Part shown: piece after piece, positions 38,001-47,545 of the stretch
Numbering within the stretch: the stretch's first letter is position 1
How the letters are laid out: every line of letters begins with the position of its first letter
From: Protula sp. h YS-2021
Lineage: Eukaryota; Annelida; Polychaeta; Sabellida; Serpulidae
Reading direction: 5' to 3'
Length of the DNA: 64,000 bases
NCBI GenBank assembly: GCA_949752745.1
Contig: OX457024.1
Span: forward strand, 108,244,287-108,308,286
Position numbers and translations under genes: made by a program
Notes under the pieces: generated by a model
What the model saw: the letters and a program-made list of their open reading frames with translations, nothing else
Database searches by the model: none
What the model was told of the DNA's origin: nothing

Positions 38001-40245
38001 AAACGATGTGCTTGTTGATTTCAGCGCCGTTTTGTTCAAGTCTACCGCACGATGCGGATCCTCCGAGCGCGGAAAGCCTGCCGTCACAATCCCCGTACGG
38101 CGAGGTCTGGTTCCATGGCAAAATCACCAGGCACCAGGTAATCATGTCCCTATCTCGCGGAAACTTTCCATTCGAAACGGATTTATTCGATGTTCTGAAA
38201 GGAGAGTAAATTTAGGCATGCAACTTAAGTAAGTTGAGTAAAAAAAAAACCTTTGTCAAACACGGTCCTAGAAAAAAGATGCACTAGAAAGAAGAAAAAA
38301 AAACTGGTTGTTGGTTGGACCTAGATTGGTTGTTGGAATTGGTTGTTGGTTGGACGTAGATTGGTTGTTGGTTGGGTGGCAGGTGGAGGAGCTGCTGCAG
38401 CTGGATGGCGACTTCCTGGTGAGGGAGAGCACCCACTCGGCGGGGCAGTTTGTGCTGAGCGGTCGCCATCAGGGCAGGATCAAGCATTTGCTACTGATCG
38501 ATCCAGAAGGCATAGTGAGTATTTGATGTTCTTGTCGTTAATACTGATCGACCCCGAAGGAATAGTGAGTATTTGATGTTCTTGTCGTTAATACTGATCG
38601 ACCCCGAAGGAATAGTGAGTATTTGATGTTCTTGTCGTTAATACTGATTGATCCAGAAGGCATAGTGAGTATTTGATATTCTTGTCGTTAATACTGATCG
38701 ACCCAGAAGGCATAGTGAGTATTTGATGTTCTTGAGGCTAATAGTGATTGATCCTGAAGGCGTTGTAAGTATTTTTATGACCCGCCTGGCGATAGCTGGA
38801 GGGCCATATAGTGATCGACTTGTCCGTACGTGCGTGTGTGACCAAAAATCGAAATTTCAGGTAATGCCTGGAAACGTGTTTCTGTGCTGAAATATGGTGA
38901 TTTTAAGGGAAAATTTTCGCCCGTTGTGCGTGCGTGCACATTCATAGACTGAGTTTTGTAGACTGAACTTGTCCTAGGGTTTTGCTTCGATCAACCTGAA
39001 ACCTAAATGGATTGAAAGCTTATGGGATCTATTTGCCCCCCTTGAGCCGGCGTCAATCGGTCCGTGGGTCCGTGAGAGAGGTCCGAACACAGGCCCAAAA
39101 CGTATAGTTAGCTTAATGGGTGGGTTTGTAGACAACACGTGCTAGGGATTTGCTCCGATCAACCTGAAACCTATATGCATCGGAAGCTGATGGGACCTAC
39201 CGGTAGTTGTGCGCCTACCGTAAGGGCCGACGTCGGTCCATCCGTCTGTCCGTGAGAGAGGTCCGCACATACGCCCATAGGCGGGCCATACGTGCTCCAG
39301 CGGACACACTTCTAGTTCTTGTCCTGCTGCCCATTACTTGCGACTACTGAATGGACCCGAAGAGTTGCCGCGTCTCATGCTTAGATCACACCTGAACGTG
39401 AACACGTATGTTATGACGTCACTTCCGTTTGTAAAGGAAGGAAAGATACGTGTTTGTGTTTAGTGTGTATTGGGTCAGTGACAGACATCGCGTTATGACG
39501 TCACTTCCGGTTGGCTGGGAAGGAAAGATACGTGTTTGTGTTTAGTGTGTATTGGGTCAGAGGTAGCCATCGCGTTATGACGTCACTTCCGGTTGGCTGG
39601 GAAGGAAAGATACGTGTTTGTGTTTAGTGTGTATTGGGTCAGAGGCAGCCATCGCGTTATGACGTCACTTCCGGTTGGCTGGGAAGGAAAGATACGTGTT
39701 TGTGTTTAGTGTGTAGTGGGTCAGTGACAGACATCGCATTTGTGGTGGCAATGACATGCATAAGTTGCTCAAGCTGTCCCCGTCAATTAAACAATACATA
39801 ATATATATTTAAAGATAAGTCGCGCCACCCCCATCACCACCCACCCTCCCCCCCCCCCCCCCAAAAAAAAATAATAATAATAAAACAATAAAAAACAAGG
39901 GATAAATAAATAATACGCAGCAACCCCATTTACACAAGGCGTCTTTTGGTGCATTTCATGAATACTGCTGTAAGGATTTTGAAATTGACACACCCATCTG
40001 CAAAGAAAAAGTTAAGAAAAAAAAACCCTGTAATTTTTGTAGTGTATTTTGACATAGCGGGAGAGAAAGTTCATTTTTGTTATCATATTTGGTTTTTTTT
40101 TTCCCTTCAGGTTCGAACGAAGGACAGGACGTTTGATAGCATAGCACATTTGATACAGTATCACGTGACGGAGAAGCTGCCAATCACATCGAGTGACAGC
40201 GAGATACTGCTGAAGAATGCGGTACCCTGCCTGACTAGTGTTTAA
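31181..40245 (+). CDS. SHC: Shc adaptor protein (PTB-CH1-SH2), complete coding region
   Basis: Exons: 31181-31327, 32207-32277, 32574-32751, 32980-33033, 33554-33732, 35863-36146, 36562-36663, 36701-36796 (doubtful), 37047-37319, 38025-38137, 38383-38514 and 40111-40245. Together they give 588 codons with every junction in phase. Shc is a cytosolic adaptor: its PTB and SH2 domains bind phosphotyrosine on receptors, and its middle CH1 region, once phosphorylated, recruits Grb2 to start Ras signalling. Landmarks include [39 protein letters not shown] (adaptin-binding position), [11 protein letters not shown] and FLVRES. The chosen ATG gives a p52-like N-terminus; an upstream exon cannot be ruled out. 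Length is close to vertebrate p52/p66 forms. Introns hold minisatellites and DNA transposons. GT-AG sites are used throughout. Confidence 0.95.
31590..32170. repeat. 35-36 bp minisatellite in Shc intron 1, about 16 copies
   Basis: The unit contains GGGGCTATGGTGTTGTACAT followed by TG(T/C)CTGTACTACGCT. It is mostly 35 bp, with an extra G in some copies. It sits wholly between exons 1 and 2 and ends about 35 bp before the acceptor at 32207. Overlapping long frames (136-224 codons) in all plus frames are produced by the repeat and are not genes. Confidence 0.97.
33430..33553 (+). repeat. 40-bp tandem copies of the exon 5 acceptor and exon start
   Basis: The block CAGGACACGATGGACTT at the true exon 5 boundary (33551) is preceded at 33511 by an almost exact copy, and by weaker ones at 33471 and about 33434. 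Each copy carries the acceptor and the first codons of exon 5, so the intron holds decoy 3' splice sites. Use of the 33513 acceptor would add 40 bp and shift the frame. Confidence 0.85.
33919..34311. mobile_element. hAT-like MITE in Shc intron 5, perfect 8-bp target duplication
   Basis: CAAGTTTG flanks the element exactly on both sides (33911-33918 and 34312-34319). The ends are TGGTGATGT and, reversed, TAGTGATGT. Both arms are filled with AACCG and CGGTT repeats that can pair. No coding region. An 8-bp duplication and T(A/G)GTGATGT ends suit hAT. Confidence 0.88.
34518..35563. mobile_element. Foldback DNA element with GGCCCA iterons, Shc intron 5
   Basis: TCTGGAAT flanks it exactly on both sides (34510-34517 and 35564-35571). 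The left arm holds six copies of (T/A)CGGCCCA-like iterons, each after GGACG or CGGTT, about 15-25 bp apart. The right arm holds seven in inverted orientation (TGGGCCGAA). The central 700 bp is AT-rich with a T-run of about 31 bp (35050-35080) and no transposase. Length 1,046 bp. An 8-bp duplication suggests a hAT relative. Confidence 0.85.
35600..35862 (+). repeat. About 43-bp repeats built on the exon 6 acceptor
   Basis: The sequence across the true boundary, CACGTGTTACCCTGGCAG then GTTAGACACGGG, recurs in varied form five times upstream (for example GTGTTGTCTGGCACGTTAGA, GTGTTGCCTGGCAGGTTAGA). The array starts near 35600, just past the foldback element, and runs into exon 6. A G-run at 35791-35804 interrupts it. 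Confidence 0.8.
35863..37319 (+). CDS. SHC: Shc exons 6-9: CH1 region with multiple YDN motifs
   Basis: Residues 210-461. DYYND (residues 229-233) is the conserved Shc Grb2 site. Five further YDN motifs follow: Y279, Y289 and Y299 in exon 6, and Y312 and Y334 in exon 7. Each is a pYxN Grb2-SH2 consensus. Vertebrate Shc1 has the YYN pair plus one YVN site. The duplicated exon 36701-36796 has YDK and YDD instead. The next exon (37047-37319) is a Pro-rich, SH3-ligand-like tract ([17 protein letters not shown]) ending in LDSFDM. All exons in this part enter and leave in phase 1 except the entry to exon 6 (phase 2), so they can be skipped or duplicated without a frame change. Confidence 0.88.
36371..36450. 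repeat. Short tandem repeat in Shc intron 6
   Basis: TACTGAGGTCATTTCAGG repeats four times with small length changes. Each copy contains a TTTCAG that resembles an acceptor. Confidence 0.85.
36701..36796 (+). CDS. SHC: Tandem duplicate of Shc exon 7, doubtful exon
   Basis: This 96-bp segment is clearly a copy of exon 7 (36562-36663): both encode [15 protein letters not shown] and end in RA with the same GTGAGATCTC donor. It keeps the 1-1 phase, so it can be spliced in without shifting the frame. However, the intron before it would be only 37 bp, and its acceptor follows a run of Gs rather than pyrimidines. Its two tyrosine motifs have lost the Asn (YDK, YDD). It may be a decaying copy or one used through a tiny intron. 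Confidence 0.5.
37728..37870 (+). repeat. tRNA-derived SINE-like element in Shc intron 9
   Basis: TTAGTGCAGGTGG is A-box-like and GGTTCGAACC, about 50 bp further on, is an exact B-box core: the spacing of a polymerase III promoter. The body GTAGGCAGGGGTTAGAC follows. A target duplication was not seen. Confidence 0.6.
37868..38020. repeat. About 80-bp tandem duplication just before Shc exon 10
   Basis: AAATTCTTAATTATCGCCC through AAACGATGTGCTTG occurs twice, at about 37871 and 37951. The second copy ends a few bases before the TTTCAG acceptor at 38024. Confidence 0.9.
38025..40245 (+). CDS. SHC: Shc last three exons: SH2 domain
   Basis: Exons 38025-38137, 38383-38514 and 40111-40245 (stop TAA). 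The SH2 starts with VWFHGKI and continues with FLVRES, where R513 is the phosphotyrosine-binding Arg. Next come [19 protein letters not shown], then [16 protein letters not shown] and [12 protein letters not shown]. The protein ends about six residues after the domain, as vertebrate Shc does. The first residues of exon 38025, T462-P463-F464, complete the SFDMTPF adaptin-type motif begun in the previous exon. Confidence 0.95.
38300..38382. repeat. GGTTGTTGG tandem repeat at the exon 11 acceptor
   Basis: Two 35-40 bp copies of TTGGTTGTTGG...TTGGAC(C/G)TAGA lead directly into the GTGGCAG acceptor. There is almost no normal polypyrimidine tract. Confidence 0.8.
38492..38775 (+). repeat. 50-bp tandem copies of the exon 11 end and donor site
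   Basis: The unit contains the last codons of exon 11 (ATCGACCCCGAAGG), its donor (ATAGTGAGT) and the intron start (TTGATGTTCTTGTCG). Five further copies follow at 50-bp steps. Each copy keeps a donor. Reading past the true donor meets TGA within the unit, so longer in-frame exons are not possible. Confidence 0.93.
38800..39310. repeat. Two diverged tandem copies of about 170 bp in Shc intron 11
   Basis: CGATCAACCTGAAACCTA occurs at about 38988 and 39157, each followed by GAAGCT-ATGGGA-CTA and a GTCCGTGAGAGAGGTCCG block. The latter resembles the GTCC-rich repeat family seen near 31050 and 45560. Confidence 0.7.
39411..39740. promoter_or_regulatory. Four 82-bp repeats each with a fused CRE/ETS site
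   Basis: TTATGACGTCACTTCCG starts at 39411, 39493, 39575 and 39657. TGACGTCA is a full CRE palindrome (CREB/ATF) and the overlapping CACTTCCGG is an ETS/GABP core. The rest of the unit includes GGAAAGATACGTGTTTGTG. Four identically spaced composite sites inside the last Shc intron could act as an enhancer; this is inference. Confidence 0.6.
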
Positions 40246-41640
40246 TCGTCGTTTGAAATCCACAACCCCCAGAAAAGATGTGATATTTTCGTTTTGAACT
40301 GAAAAAAAACATAGTATATAATAAATACGGAATAGCACATTTTTCTATATAATTACAAAATACTTTTGTTTTTAAAACCTCTTGAAGAGAGTGAGATTTT
40401 TACATTTGTATTTTCTTTCGAATTTTAGTGTACTTTATGATACCACTGTAAAATTGTACATAGTTTTGGATACTCAAGATACTGTGTATATCATTTTTTT
40501 TTTTTTTTTTTTGTTTCTTTTTTTTTAGTTTGGTTAGATAGACAAGAAGACTTAAACATTAACATGTTCGCTTTGCTGCATTGTTGTCAAGCATATCACG
40601 TATGTGACGTCATTTGTGCGAAAGTATGTTGTCATGGTAACACCGTGCTATTTGTTGTCGAAAACAAAAAAACAAAACAAAAGCAATGCTGTAGAATATT
40701 GTTAACAAAGGGTGGGGGGTGGGGGGGGGGGGAGGGACCCGGACGGGGGAAGGGTTCTCTATGCAAGATGGTGTTCTCTGACAGGAGTTCACTAATGGGA
40801 GGACTGTTTCTGTGCACTTTGAAGTGGAAACACGACATGCTGTTCGGATAACCCTCCCATCCCCCCCACCCCCTCCCGCCCTCCCACAAAAAAAAATAGT
40901 TTGTGCTGTACTTTGGTCCAGAATATTTTTTCCATTTCGTGTACAAAATGTGTTGTGCTGTTGTAGCGATTCGGCTTATATTAGCATGGCATTGATCAAA
41001 ATACGAAAAAGGGGGAAAAAGCACAATGTTCATAAATTGCTGTGATCATGTTATTTTTTTTTTTATGTCATGTGATGTCGAGTTGAGCTCGATGTGCTTC
41101 ATTGTTGTGCTTAAAAATTATATGCTCAAATTCGCACTCGTTTTATTTTTCATCCAACGCGCATTAATTTTAAGAAGGAAAAAGAAAAACAATATGAAAT
41201 TGAATGTTTTTGTGTATGTTTCTTTTCTTTCTTTTTTTTTTTTTTTTGGTCATTACCTGTATTGTGATCGCGATTGTTTTCAGAATGTGAGCTGGCTTGC
41301 ATTTCGGCGTTGTCTTGGTTGTTTTTAGCCGTGAAATGGGTTTGATTCTGTATAATGTGTATGTAATATAAGGCTGTATTTTTTGTTCTTTTTTTTCCCA
41401 CACGCAGTGTTCATGTTTTTAGTATAGCGCATGATCCAACGTAAGATAGTAAAGCGTCACTCCTCCCCACCCCCCCCCCCCGCCCCCCACCCCAATTCTC
41501 TTGTTTTTTGTTTAATACAGAAGTGTTTTTGTTTATTTCTTGATTACTTGTATCATTTACTCTTTAATTTACTAAATATTTGTTACCTTTGTTTACCTAA
41601 CCTGCTAATAAACTTATTAAAAATAAACTGCAAGAAATAA
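40246..41640 (+). other. Probable Shc 3' untranslated region
   Basis: After the TAA at 40243-40245 the sequence is U-rich without introns or genes, with several long T, G and C homopolymers. AATAAA hexamers cluster at about 41607-41640 (AATAAACTTATT, AATAAACTGC, AATAAATTG), a likely end of the transcript. An earlier end near 40320 is possible. Confidence 0.5.
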
Positions 41641-44156
41641 ATTGATTCCTTTTTCGTCTCTAAATGTGATGACTGTCAGTGAAGACACTCTCTATCTATC
41701 TATGAGCATTTGTATAGCGCTTATTTAGGCGAAGCCACTAAGCGCACAAAACATGCTGGTATTACATACATGTTGTTCCGTTTCTTTTGTTTTTATTTTA
41801 TTTATTTATTTATTTTTTTGGACACGACTTGCATGTAAAAAAATGTATAAAGAAGACACTAAAAAAAAGAGAAAAGAAAGATATTTAAATTCCATTCCAT
41901 AATACATGGTTCTAACTTCAGACTTGAAAAAAAAAATCCAAACTACACTTTTAAAAACATCACACATTTGCAGCTACAATGTTCTGATAGCGTGTATCCA
42001 TTGTTATAAAACAGCTGACCTCTAGAGCGATCTGTCTATTATGTATAAACACAGAGCGGATGGAAAATTTTAAAAAATAGTCCCTCTCTTTTATGAATAT
42101 CTTTTTTTTCGCGGAATCCCCCAGTGTATCTGTGGAGTAAAAAGGTATACGCCACAGACCGAACCGCCGTAGAGGTTGGCTGTTGGGCAACAAGGACTCC
42201 GTATAAAGCGTTCCGTGCACTCCTCTGGTACGATATTTACGCGTCCGAGGGTCTGTCTGCCTGGTCTACGGACAGTCCTGTTTTTGATATTCATTGGCAT
42301 AGCTGGTGCTACCAGATTTTCGATCGGAATAACACGTGACGTAAACGATGGCCACGGGGTGTTACAGTGGCAACCCTTCTAAAAGTGAATGTGAGGGGGG
42401 GGGGGGTGGGGGGGGGGTCGCTGTTTTAGTTGGTAGTTTATTGTAAAGATGGTCGGCACTGCTTGTGTATGGATAATGAAAACGGCTTATTTGCTAATTG
42501 CTGTTGGAGTCATAGCTGGCCCCACTGTGTTTTTTTTTAGCATACGTTACCATATTTATGCACTCGGGCGTGATTTTAACTAAAAAGAAATAATACATTG
42601 ATAGAATATACATTAAACAGAAGTAGAAACTATTTATGTACATAGCACTTTAGTTAATTATTTAAGTATACACATGAAACTTTATTTATTAGGACACATA
42701 ATTAACGCAAGTAATAAGCTTTGTCCGTTGATATCTGATGTAAAGACAGAAAGATATCTGTCATAATCGTAACTATTTTACGTAATTTAAGGTTGAAGAA
42801 TGTCTGTAAATTTTTTCTTTTCCTTTTTGTTTTGTTTATTTGTTTGTTTTTTTTTTTTTTTTTGTTGTTTTTTTTTGTTTTGTTTTTGTTTTTTTTTTTT
42901 TATGGTGGTTTTGTTAAAGCCTTGCAATGCTATAATTGTTGTATTCGGCGGAGGGTCTGTAATACACAACCGAGCGCGCATAGTCGCGCACACGCGTTTC
43001 TGTGCCCTTGTTGAGTATATGAAGGCGTGTTTTGGGGTTGGGGGGGGGGGGTGGGGGGTGGTTACACAAAAACAATATATTTTGAACCAAGGGACGGAAC
43101 CATACTCCGCGGTGTTTCCGGTTTTTGAAGGTTGTACATAACATTGAAATTAACTAAGACTTTGTCAAATGACCTTTTTTCTAGTTTCACAAACGTTATA
43201 ACCAAACATCTTTTTTAAATGCGTAACAATGAAGCAATAAAAAAATACAAGTACATTTCAAGTTCAGTAGAAGAAGAAAAAGGCTTGTAGGTGTATATGT
43301 GGGAGGCGTGAGCTTGTTATGTACTTATATACACCCTCCCTCCAAGAGTGGCACAGAAAAATAGACACGACTGGGAGACATAGCACGTAACTAATCTTGG
43401 CTATTTCCCAGATATATTTAGAGTAGAAAAATGAGGTATTTCTTTAGTCAAGGACGCAACGTGACCCAGTTGGTTGTAATGACTAATCATAATTATCCAA
43501 CACTGGGGGTATCTGTGGGACAGGTACTTCGTCATTTCAGTTATACGGGGAGTGAGGGGGCGGAGGGCGGGAGGGGCAGGGTGGCGGAGTCCTGTTCTTT
43601 CTGCCAATGTAACAAATAGAACAGTCGTTCACAACCGGGTTTTTTGTAGCGTTTCCATACATTTAATTTTAACCGCAAAAAGCGTTCATCTTTGGTTGGT
43701 ATACATGATTGCTCTCCTATAAAACTAACAACTGACCAGGCATTGTTTTCAGATGTACTTGTTAGTGAATTAAGTACCTGACGCCCCGCGAGGAAAGCAA
43801 TCTAAGTACTCAATTCTTCCTTTCAATTCAGTTTTGGCCACAGCGTTAAAATGCCCATGCCTCTAATATCGCCTGGGCCAGTTTTTGAAATACCGAAGAC
43901 AATCAGCTTTCAAAAGAACGAAGTATTCAAAAGAATACTAAATCAAGCGTCTGGGAAAAATTATTTATTTTCGTGTCATGTATTATGCAATCAATTTGCT
44001 TATATAAATATCCGGGAAAATTTAAAAAAATGAAATGCAACAGAAGTTGTAAACCGACATTGCACCTGGTAGATTCGTACTAGATTCCAGTCGTATTATT
44101 AATCTGTGGCATTTAATTCTGTGTTGTGGAACAACATTTTCTGGCGTTTATTCAAC
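41641..44156. other. Intergenic DNA downstream of Shc
   Basis: Contains a repeat-like block near 41705-41750 (TATAGCGCTTATTTAGGCG), a CpG-containing patch at 42100-42360 with CACGTGACGTAA, T-rich runs at 42845-42901, and G-runs at 42395-42418 and 43039-43060. No supported gene. The patch at 42100-42360 could be a promoter or first exon, but no splice partner was found. Confidence 0.35.
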
Positions 44157-44158
44157 TA

Positions 44159-44324
44159 CAGTTGAACCTCGTTATCACGGAGCGGCAAGTTTACTTCTAG
44201 GGTTCGAGATAAATCACAGTAAGAAAATGGGCTTGGGCTGCTTGGAAATTTAAAAAACAAACAAACAAGACAAACAAACAAAAAAAATCGAAATATGCGA
44301 GTTCGAGGTAACGAGGTTCTACCG
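44159..44324. mobile_element. pogo/Tigger-like MITE, 166 bp
   Basis: The ends are CAGTTGAACCTCGTTA and, reversed, CGGTAGAACCTCGTTA, with TA on both sides (44157 and 44325). TIRs of this CAGT-GAACCTCGTTA type are well known from pogo/Tigger elements. No coding region. Confidence 0.82.
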
Positions 44325-44459
44325 TATTTTAATATTAAAATTCTTAAAAATAACTTCTATATTGAGTACAACTGTGTGCACGAACATGTACAAAGCCTGG
44401 AAAGATACATATATTTTTCTAATTACGCAGCATAATGTAATAAATGCATCTTTGAACTT

Positions 44460-45660
44460 TTCATGAAGTGTTGTTATTTAGCACCTTTCCTCACACATGG
44501 GTCCTGTTGACGGTGATCGCTGACGTGTTATTTAGCACCTGTCCGCGGGCCTGTTGACGGCGATCGCTTAACTGTTTCGGCGTTTAAGCTTCTCGAGTAA
44601 CGCACAGCACCCAACATGAATTGAAAATCCAAGATTGAGTCAAGGTCAAAATAGAAACAAGCCATCGTAGAGGGCACAGCCCCCAACCGGACATGGACAA
44701 ACAGCTGTCATGCTCAAATTCAAGTGGATAAACTAGAGCAGTGTGCATAGCCCACATATTCCTCACAGGTCCCCCATCAGTTAAACACGGTCATCAATAG
44801 TCAAGGGCTAAAGTCCAGCTGGTCCATTTTCCTCGGACGAACCTGGCCCATGTACAATACCGATCTGTGTTTGCTCCCATAGAAGCCACATACCAAGTTT
44901 CATTCAAATCCTTCCAGCAGTTTTTAAGTTATCGTGTTAACAAGCTTTTGACGACAAACCGACCGAGCGACCGACACGCGGTCGATCGCATATATTCCTC
45001 CCTGTGGGGAATAAATAAATGAGCACTCACTGAAATATCAAATCAGTCCGCCTGATAGTTAAGAGATATGGCGTCGACACAATACCACGTTTTCGCTATG
45101 TTCCATCCAGGAATGTCACATTTTTGACAATTTCCAATTTCGTCAATTTTCCGGCGATTTCTAAATTGATACGCCCTTGCACATCTACATGATATATATG
45201 TTCTCTAATATCAAATCAGTCCGCCAGATAGTTGAAGAGATATGGCGTCGACAACACAATGTATCAAACATCAGAGATGCAAAGCCCCCAGACAGCGCTG
45301 TTTATGTTCAACGCCTTATATCAAAGCGTTCATGTCGAAGTGATGCGTACAAAGTCTCCTGTATGACAGTGCAATACACGAAAAAATTGCCTAAGTTCAG
45401 AGGGCCGTAATTTCGACAATTTTTGGTCCATCAAACTGAAACCTTGACGCTGCACACCTTTAATATATAGCCTTTCACTGTGTTAAATTTGAAAAGCGAT
45501 CCGACCAAGGAAACGTTTTGGTGCGTACAAAATATAGCACCCCATATGTTAACGGACGGACGGACGAACCGATAGCAACAGTCCTCAGCCAAAATTTGGC
45601 TGGGGGGCTAAAAAGTGACAGACAGACAGACGGACAACACCCAAACCAACAGCTTGGGGG
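44460..45660. repeat. Patchwork of duplicated segments and GGAC-repeat elements
   Basis: TTATTTAGCACC(T/G)TCC with CTGTTGACGG(T/C)GATCGCT occurs twice (about 44474 and 44527). ATCAAATCAGTCCGCC-GATAGTT with GAGATATGGCGTCGACA occurs twice (about 45038 and 45211). A CGACCGACCGAGCG block near 44955 is followed by a short hairpin (CTCCCTGTGGGG). A GGACGGACGGACG block at 45553 is followed by a CAGCCAAA/TTTGGCTG stem and GGGCTAAAAA. Confidence 0.6.
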
Positions 45661-46564
45661 CTAATAAGGCACCCCACAACCATAAGTCATCTGTATACCA
45701 GATATTGTAGGACACAAATTACGAGAGTAGGAGTAACCCGCCGGTGGTGGTGGTGGGCAAACCTCTAGTCCCCGGATGGCTGCAAACAAAGAACAGGATG
45801 AACAAGGAAGGAGGGATAAGAGTGAGGAAGAAAGATCTGAAACAGGAAATTGTTCCAATAGGCTAAAATGCCTGCGGAGATGATTCAAAGGTACTCGTGG
45901 TGGTATAAAATCCTGACTGCAAACCCTCTCTACCAGTTGAAATTAACACGTACCCCCCCCCCCCCCCCCTCCCCCTCTGACCTACAGTAAAGAACAAAGC
46001 CAGAGTTTACATTTACATCAATACTTCATACTTCAGTCAGAAAGAACCAGGGCATAACAACAAAGCATACATTTGTTTTTCTATTCTTTATTTGAAAAGT
46101 CTCGTAAAAACCTACATTCTACATTAATGGCAGTGAATATTTGAAACAACATGTAAACCTTTATATTCCACATAAATGGCGGCAAAATTTTAAGTTTTCC
46201 TTAAAACAACAAAATTTTTACTGATACAATCTGCTTTCTCGTTGAGGTCAGTGCATTTACAAAGTCGTAGATTTTTTTCAAAAAATCTAGAACAATTAAG
46301 AATTCAACTAGACCCAATATAAAAGATCACGAGAATGAACATTTCTCCGGGCCTGTGGGTTCCGTGAGTTCCAGACCGTAAGTGGTTTTTACGGATTTTA
46401 AGGATTTTTACCTCTAGATTCCCTCAGTCCACGTGTCGCGGCCACGAGTGCCCATCACACACTCAAAGACAGTGTCAACACCACCTCGGTTATAACTTGA
46501 AAATCAAAATCCCACAGATACATTTTTTTCACATATTTCGGCTTAAATTGTATGCTAGCTATCT

Positions 46565-46830
46565 GACATCAAACCGGAACGCCTGAACAGAATATGGAAG
46601 AGCGCCTGTCACAAACCGGACCACCTGAACCGAACTAGGAAGAGCGCCGGTCACAAACCGGAACACCTGAACCGAACCAGGAAGAGCGCCGGTCACAAAC
46701 CGGAACACCTGAACCGAACCAGGAAGAGCGCCGGTCACAAACCGGAACACCTGAACCGAACCAGAAACAGCGCCGGTCACAAACCGGAACACCTGAACCG
46801 AACCAGGAACAGCGCCGGTCACAAATCGGG
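46565..46830. repeat. 42-bp minisatellite, six copies
   Basis: The unit CCGGAACACCTGAACCGAAC then CAGGAAGAGCGCCGGTCACAAA repeats six times. Forty-two is divisible by three, so the minus strand is open with 14-residue repeats (RFVTGALPGSVQVF). It has no expected gene context. Confidence 0.95.
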
Positions 46831-47133
46831 TTCCAAAAGCTGCCACCAACATGGTCGAAAAATCCATCAAAAGTTCAATCAAAATTCACATGATTGTTTT
46901 TAAAATACACAAGGAAAGAACACGTTAGCTACCACCACCTGGATAAATGCAACGCTGTTGGGTTTCCTGAGTAAAATACAACTCTAATTAGACCATCTCT
47001 ACAACTAAGAATAGCACTCATTATAATGGCTGGCGAAATAAAATGCAATAACTTCTAACATCAGCTTCTAAAATATCGGCTCATTAAAAACATAAAAAAT
47101 TATACAAAAATGTGTATCTAAAAATCAAACTTT

Positions 47134-47280
47134 TCAACAGTTTTTGAAACAGGACAAAGCAATGTTTTCGTTGGTCCTAACAGACAGCACAAACTTGACT
47201 TGGCGGTCTGCCAGGATTTTGGGCCGACCTTCTGCCACAACATGGTAAACAACATGCTGGTTATTTACGAAGTTCTTGCC
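47134..47280 (-). CDS. Possible terminal exon, unknown protein
   Basis: On the minus strand a good acceptor (TTTTTGTAAACAG) is followed by 48 codons in phase 0 and a TGA: it begins GKNFVNNQHVVYHVVAEG and ends NENIALSCFKNC. Composition looks protein-like. No upstream exon could be paired with it, and the DUF1761 gene on the same strand ends about 1.5 kb upstream, so it may belong to an alternative 3' end or be chance. No family recognised. Confidence 0.3.
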   Translation of the reverse strand, partial: GKNFVNNQHVVYHVVAEGRPKILADRQVKFVLSVRTNENIALSCFKNC

Positions 47281-47451
47281 CTGTTTACAAAAATATATCA
47301 ACATAGCACGGTTACCATAACAACATAACACACGGTTACCAAATCAAAAAAATGCACGGTTTCCACAACAACACAGCACGGTTACTATAACAATATAGCA
47401 TGGATTGCAACATCCGACGAGATTTCTATAACAATCTTTAAATGCCATTTC

Positions 47452-47545
47452 TAACCCCCCCCCCTCTTTTTTTTTTTTTTTTTTTTTTAGACATTTAAAC
47501 CCCCCCCCCCCCGCCCCCACCCCCCCCCCACCCCCCCCGAGGCCC
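47452..47545. repeat. Long C and T homopolymer cluster
   Basis: Runs of 9 to 13 C around a run of about 23 T. Low-complexity; length may be unreliable in assembly. Confidence 0.9.

Noticed and set aside
42793..43141. Phe-rich frames of 73-113 codons
   Set aside because: Translation of T-runs.
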